From Blastomyces gilchristii SLH14081 (Eukaryota > Ascomycota > Eurotiomycetes > Onygenales > Ajellomycetaceae), in assembly GCF_000003855.2 (NCBI RefSeq), contig NW_003101676.1, forward strand, positions 1,845,007-1,909,006: a DNA stretch of 64,000 nt. Direction: 5' to 3'. A program made the translations under genes and the position numbers. Shown here piece by piece: positions 60,080-64,000 of this stretch. The notes under the pieces were generated by a model. That model saw only the letters and a list, made by a program, of their open reading frames with translations, was not told the origin of the DNA and did not search any database. The first letter of the stretch is position 1. Each line of letters starts with the position of its first letter.

Positions 60080-60158
60080 CCAGCGGTGGGATTCGAACCC
60101 ACGCACCCCTAATGTGTGCGGCCTTGGTTACCAGTCTTACCAACTGGGCCACGCTGGC
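60080..60158 (-). other. tRNA-like head of the chimera (79 nt)
   Basis: Minus strand begins GCCAGCGTGGCCCAGTTGG and ends CGAATCCCACCGCTGGC. The 7-bp acceptor stem GCCAGCG/CGCTGGC pairs perfectly, the A box TGGCCCAGTTGG and B box GGTTCGAATCC are intact, and the T-arm GTGGG/CCCAC pairs. The anticodon region is not clear enough to name an amino acid. It differs from the SINE1 head, so a different tRNA is involved. Confidence 0.85.
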
Positions 60159-60226
60159 CTTAATGAATCATGTTTCTCAGTGTGTATACTCTCACTTTAT
60201 TTACTGATCTCTAGAATAATTTATTA

Positions 60227-62384
60227 TAGCTCTATTAATAATTCTCTTCTATTCAGTGAATAAAAAAGAGGTAGAAAACAATGCTCTGCAATTGATACTG
60301 TACTCTCAGTTGTTCATGACATTTAAATAGCAAAGCATGAAGGTCTGGTCTCAACTGCAGTTTTTATTAATATAAAAGAAGCATTTAATCATGTTTCAAA
60401 GTTAAAGTTAATTCAGACTTTGAAGATGTTAAAACTGCCACTTTCTCTAATAAAATGAGTTAACTGTTTTATATCTAAAAGAATCATACAACTATTCTTT
60501 GATGAAATGAAACAAGACAAGACTGAGATAAAAATAGAAGTACTGTAAGAATTCTCAATCTCACTCATTTTATTTGTAATATATACTACATATCTATTCA
60601 AGAATAGAGATATGAAAATAGTGCAATCTTCAAGTTATGTGAATGATATTAATCTAGTCTACAGCTCAAAAACAATCAAAGAGAATTTAGAAGTAATTGA
60701 AAAAGCAGCAAAGAAAATGTTTGTTAGAGCAGATATTAATCAAATTCAATTTAATATGAATAAAACTGAGTTAATTCATTTCTTTCCTAGATTCAATGAG
60801 GGAAAACTATGCCTAACTCTTTTAAATAGAGAGATTAAACCCAGTTTAAATGTCAAATGATTAGAAGTATGATTAAACTCCAAGTTGAATTTAAAATATC
60901 ATATTCAACAAAGAACTGTTAAGGCAGAAAGACTATTGAATAGCATAATCAGACTATCAAATACAGAGAGAGATCTATTCTTCCATGCTATGAGACAGTT
61001 ATATATAGCCTGTATTACCTCAGTAGCTGATTATGAAGTTCAAGTTTGATAGAATAATCAAGAAAATTTCACTGAACTCTTTCAAAGTCTGTAAAACAGA
61101 GCTTTGAGAAGAATTCTGAGAGCATTCAAAACATCTTCTATTAAAGCAATGAAAATTAAAGCTTCAATTCTCTCTTCTGCTATTAGATTTGAAAAGATCT
61201 GTATGAACTATGCTCTGAGAGCTATAAAGATGAGCTCAAATCAAATAATCAGAGAAAGAGTCTCTTCTTCATTTTCATTCATTAACTCTGGAAATGAACT
61301 GGATTGAAATAGATTTCTTGATTGAAATGAAAATACTTCTTCAAAGAAAATGCTCTCTCAACTATACAGACTATACTCACTGATTAAAAATCAATTTTCT
61401 TCTTTAACTATTGAAAAAGTTGATCATGAGATAATATCTCTCTGATGAGAAAAGCTTGAATCTCTCATAGACTTATAAATAAGTGAACTATCTAAAGAGA
61501 GAGAATATGAACAGTATTTGAAGAGAATTTCTATAATTAATATAAAAGACTCTATTCTGATCTATTCAGATGACTCAAAAAATAAGAATTTGAATAAATT
61601 AGATGCAGACATTGCTTATACTGAAGATAATATCAATTTTATCTCAGATTTCAGAAATTTAGACTGTGAATTTAAAGTCTTTAATGCTGAATGATTTGTA
61701 ATAGTGAAAGCTTTCAAACTTATTGAAATAAAATCTTATAAAAGAGAAAATAGTTTGAAAGAGATATGAATATTCTCTGATAGTCAAGCAGCTTTAAAAA
61801 GACTTACAAATGATCAGATTCATAATGATCAAATGAATCTTGAACTGATTTTAAACTCTGTTTTAAAAATTTAAAAGAGAAGAATATTAAAACTGATAAT
61901 TCATCTACACTGAGTTTCTGCTCATATGAATATTCATAACAATGAATTGACTGATTCAGTTGTAAAAAAGAGTTCAGAATTAAGCAGATCTATTTAAAAA
62001 ATTATATTCTGATCTTTTATAAAGAGAATGATAAAAGAATCTTGTTTAGATCAGTGAAATAAAAGCTAGTAGAAACAAAAGAAGAGTATACATTATTCAA
62101 GATTTGAAACAAAACTCAAGTAGAAATCTTGTTCAATTAAATATAAAAAGAAAATATTCTCATCTATAATACAGCTGAAACTAGGACATGACTATTTCAA
62201 ATCTTATATACAAAGATTTAATGATAGATTTGATTCAATAGAATGCTCATTCTGCAATGTAAATGAGAATTCTGAGTATATTGTAATGCACTGTGCATTA
62301 TACAATAGTCTCAGAGTTAGATTGAAAGAGAAGTATAATTTAAATCAATTAAATATGAGATTCTTATTCTCAACTGAGACAGGA
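60227..62384 (+). mobile_element. LINE copy L4, decayed, 3' end missing
   Basis: Plus-strand LINE whose 3' two thirds match L2, extended 5'-ward into RT. Starts within gypsy B3 sequence at about 60227. Stops abruptly at 62384, before the zinc-motif end is complete, where unrelated G+C-rich sequence begins. No tail and no TSD are seen, so this is a breakpoint, not a normal insertion end. Confidence 0.85.
60290..62384 (+). pseudogene. LINE ORF2 remnant: RT, RNase H
   Basis: RT motifs: FINIKEAFNHVSKLKLIQTL near 60369 (Asp and Gly replaced by Asn and Glu through G-to-A), SISLILFVIYTTYL near 60557, and the active site SYVNDINLVYSS near 60633-60668, where YVDD is expected. The connection region matches L2 (61010-61307). 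RNase H near 61560-61960 has lost acidic and Trp residues to mutation (YSDDSKN, FNAE). Many stops. This copy is much more mutated than L2 or the chimera. Confidence 0.85.
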
Positions 62385-63100
62385 GGTAATGTAAGCAAAA
62401 AACCGCTCCACCACGAACTCGCTCGATTTTTCGAATAAGAACCCGCCGATAGATCCATCGAAAAGCCCTCGATCATACGAGCATTTTGACCCCATCGCCG
62501 ACCGCATACCCCGTGTGGTGGTGGAGTTATCCAGCCAAATGTGAACTGGACGTTGTTCGAAGCTCCTGTGTGGGATTATCCCCCGTTCTCCCCTACCACA
62601 CCACAACCCCGGGCCAGAGTGCCATACAAATTGTAAGGTGAAGTGACCTAGCCATATGCACCAATCTTCTCGATTTTGGAAGATCCCCGACCTGTAGTTG
62701 TGGAGATATCCGAGGAGCGACCTCCGCGAAAACCCTGTCCATCTTTGATGTTCCAAAACACCAACGCCAAGTCTCACCCTCGTACCGCCCTTCCCAATCT
62801 GGCCCATCCCCGGCAGAAAAATACAAAAAGATACCTTGGCGATAATATCAAGCACATAATCAACGGACTCTTCTGAAGTGCAACCTCCACGGTCCGCCGC
62901 CAGTGTATCTAGACTTCAACACCAAGTCTCACCCCTGTACTACCCCTCTCAATCTGGCCCATCCCCAGCAGAACGATACAAAAAGATACCTCGGCAACAG
63001 CATTCAATACATAATCAGTGGACAATGAGTCAACAGCACATCAACAACTATAAAATCAGTATACTCCAAGGTCTGACTGAGCCTTTGATCCCTGCACAGT
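62385..63100. other. G+C-richer island with internal duplication
   Basis: Composition changes sharply at 62385. Open stretches exist on both strands (minus 62855-62370 partly, plus 62676-63102 partly) but none matches a family that I recognise and none has a convincing start. It may be a fragment of a host gene or of another element. The repeat pair below lies within it. Confidence 0.5.
62767..63026. repeat. Direct repeat pair, about 105 bp, offset 155 bp
   Basis: Unit 1 is about 62767-62870 and unit 2 about 62922-63026. Both run CCAAGTCTCACCC, CAATCTGGCCCATCCCC, ATACAAAAAGATACC and ACATAATCA. Confidence 0.88.
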
Positions 63101-64000
63101 GAGATATATTAAATCTAGTTTTAATACCTCAATATTCAATAGATTCTGCAAGGGATTGAGAACAGCAACACTAGATTTCTATTGAATTTGAGAATTAACT
63201 CTATATTGATATAATCATTGACAAAGTCTTCTATTTTGAGATATAAATAACCAGTTCCTCTACATCCCGCTGGCAATATTTACATTATCATATAGAAACA
63301 GATGTATATTCTCTATAATATCAAGACCCTGAAGAGGGAAAGTCTTGGTAGGGGGTATACAGTAGTGCATATCTTAGCAGTTTCTATCTCATTCTTCTGC
63401 AGCAGTTAATGCAAAAAAAAAAAGATCTTAGAAATAGTTTTTTACTTCTCTTGAAAAAAGTAAGGTGTTTTTCTCTGAGTTTTATACAATATTCTTACAA
63501 AGAATTAAAAACAGAGTTGTTTTCTGTCATAATTTCATATTCTTTTAAGTAAGAATTACTTTTTCAGTGACTGAAGAGCTTTCATTAATACTTAATTCTC
63601 TTTTACACTCTTTTATTGACTGATTTGAGTTGCACACTTGTTGTGTGAGAAGAATTGAAGGATTTAGAATTAAAATTGAATAGTTTTAATCAATTTCTCT
63701 GCAAAAAATTGACTTATTTTTTATCAGTTTTTCTCTCAAAAACTGTCAATATCATCTGATTTATAATCAATTGATATCATACTTTTCCTCACTGTATCTC
63801 AAGAAAGAGGTTTGTAAAGATTTTATTGATTTATCTTAAAAATCACTTTTAGTTTATTAGATTCTCTTCAAAAATCTAATCTAGTTACTGAACTAGTGTG
63901 AAAAAAAAATCAGGTATTTTATACATAAAAGTCTTTCATTCTTCTTTTGAAACAGTCTGATCAACTTTTCAATTGAAAATAGACTAATAAATCTCTCAAC
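63101..64000. other. AT-rich sequence without recognised features
   Basis: No reading frame, LTR, TIR or repeat tail known from the rest of the window is visible. Contains T-rich and A-rich runs (for example 63412-63422). Confidence 0.5.

Larger units (their letters stand above)
57991..60158 (-). mobile_element. Chimeric retrocopy: tRNA-like head, G+C-rich body, LINE 3' half
   Basis: Minus-strand unit of 2168 bp with exact 13-bp TSD CTTAATGAATCAT (57978-57990 and 60159-60171). In element direction: tRNA-like head (60158-60080), body (60079-59410), then 1.4 kb of LINE (59409-57991) ending in an (AAT)n tail. One TSD pair around the whole shows it inserted as one molecule. The head starts exactly at the tRNA 5' base next to the TSD. 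Either LINE reverse transcription switched template onto a tRNA-headed RNA (as in U6-L1 chimeras of mammals), or a stable composite family exists. Only one copy is in the window. Confidence 0.88.
38856..60226 (-). mobile_element. Ty3/gypsy family B, copy B3 (3' part), with nested insertions
   Basis: The 3' LTR is at 38856-39021. Non-pol 3' region pieces are 39022-39519, 47162-47189, 52849-53204, 57977-57990 and 60172-60226; they join in order to match B2 29309-30620 (without SINE1). The gaps hold gypsy A3, the copia element, gypsy A4 and the tRNA-LINE chimera. The remainder of B3 is missing: LINE sequence begins at about 60227. Confidence 0.88.

Noticed and set aside
60080..60158. Functional tRNA gene on the minus strand with perfect acceptor stem
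   Set aside because: It starts exactly at a TSD and is fused to a body and LINE tail. The anticodon arm could not be folded convincingly. Transcription is possible, but it is not annotated as a tRNA gene.
62370..62855. Minus-strand frame of about 160 codons spanning the LINE/island boundary
   Set aside because: It crosses the breakpoint at 62384, has no recognised domain, and overlaps the repeat pair. Left as unexplained island sequence.
1..64000. CRISPR array, prokaryotic operons, rRNA genes or telomere repeats
   Set aside because: None seen. The window has spliceosomal introns and fungal element families.

Overview
The window looks like a filamentous ascomycete (Pezizomycotina) nuclear chromosome. 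The reasons are a spliced gene of the fungal Pal1 family with a perfect TACTAAC branch site, a dead copy of an SRPK-like fungal kinase, and long AT-rich stretches made of retrotransposons riddled with C-to-T and G-to-A changes, as left by repeat-induced point mutation (RIP). Nearly all of the 64 kb is transposable element; only about 7 kb is ordinary sequence, and it is visibly richer in G+C.

Layout. 1-7.4 kb: the 3' part of a Ty3/gypsy element (family B, copy B1, plus strand) inserted in a truncated Ty3/gypsy element of a second family (A6, minus strand). 7.5-8.36 kb: a LINE tail remnant and a small broken reading frame. 8.36-21.26 kb: a mariner-like TA-flanked element of about 960 bp, split by gypsy A0 (minus), which is itself split by gypsy A1 (plus). 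21.26-25.1 kb: the gene island, with an SRPK-like kinase pseudogene carrying a copia solo LTR, then the intact Pal1-like gene. 25.1-26.95 kb: a hAT-like MITE and single-copy sequence with short repeats. 26.95-38.7 kb: gypsy A5 (plus) with two nested MITEs and a SINE; the SINE is split by the complete gypsy B2 (minus), which carries another SINE and another MITE. 38.7-60.2 kb: a LINE tail split by gypsy B3 (minus), into which fell gypsy A3 (with its own LINE insertion), a copia element, gypsy A4 and a tRNA-headed LINE chimera. 60.2-62.4 kb: a decayed LINE. 62.4-64 kb: a G+C-rich island with a 155-bp-offset repeat, then featureless AT-rich DNA.

Insertion boundaries can be read to the base in most cases, because target-site duplications (TSDs) are preserved: 5 bp for gypsy A and copia, 4 bp for gypsy B, 8 bp for the 506-bp MITE, TA for the mariner-like element and 12-16 bp for LINE and SINE insertions. 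This gives a relative order of insertions.

The least expected observations are: (1) a 2.2-kb unit with a tRNA-like 5' head, a 670-bp G+C-rich body and a 1.4-kb LINE 3' half, moved as one piece; (2) a RIP-like signature that hits CpC and CpG and often spares CpA, so that tryptophan codons mostly become TGA; (3) LTR outer edges that escaped mutation; and (4) a roughly 3-kb region downstream of pol in gypsy B with antisense cysteine-rich reading frames. No retroelement reading frame here is intact. The only gene I judge functional is the Pal1-like one.
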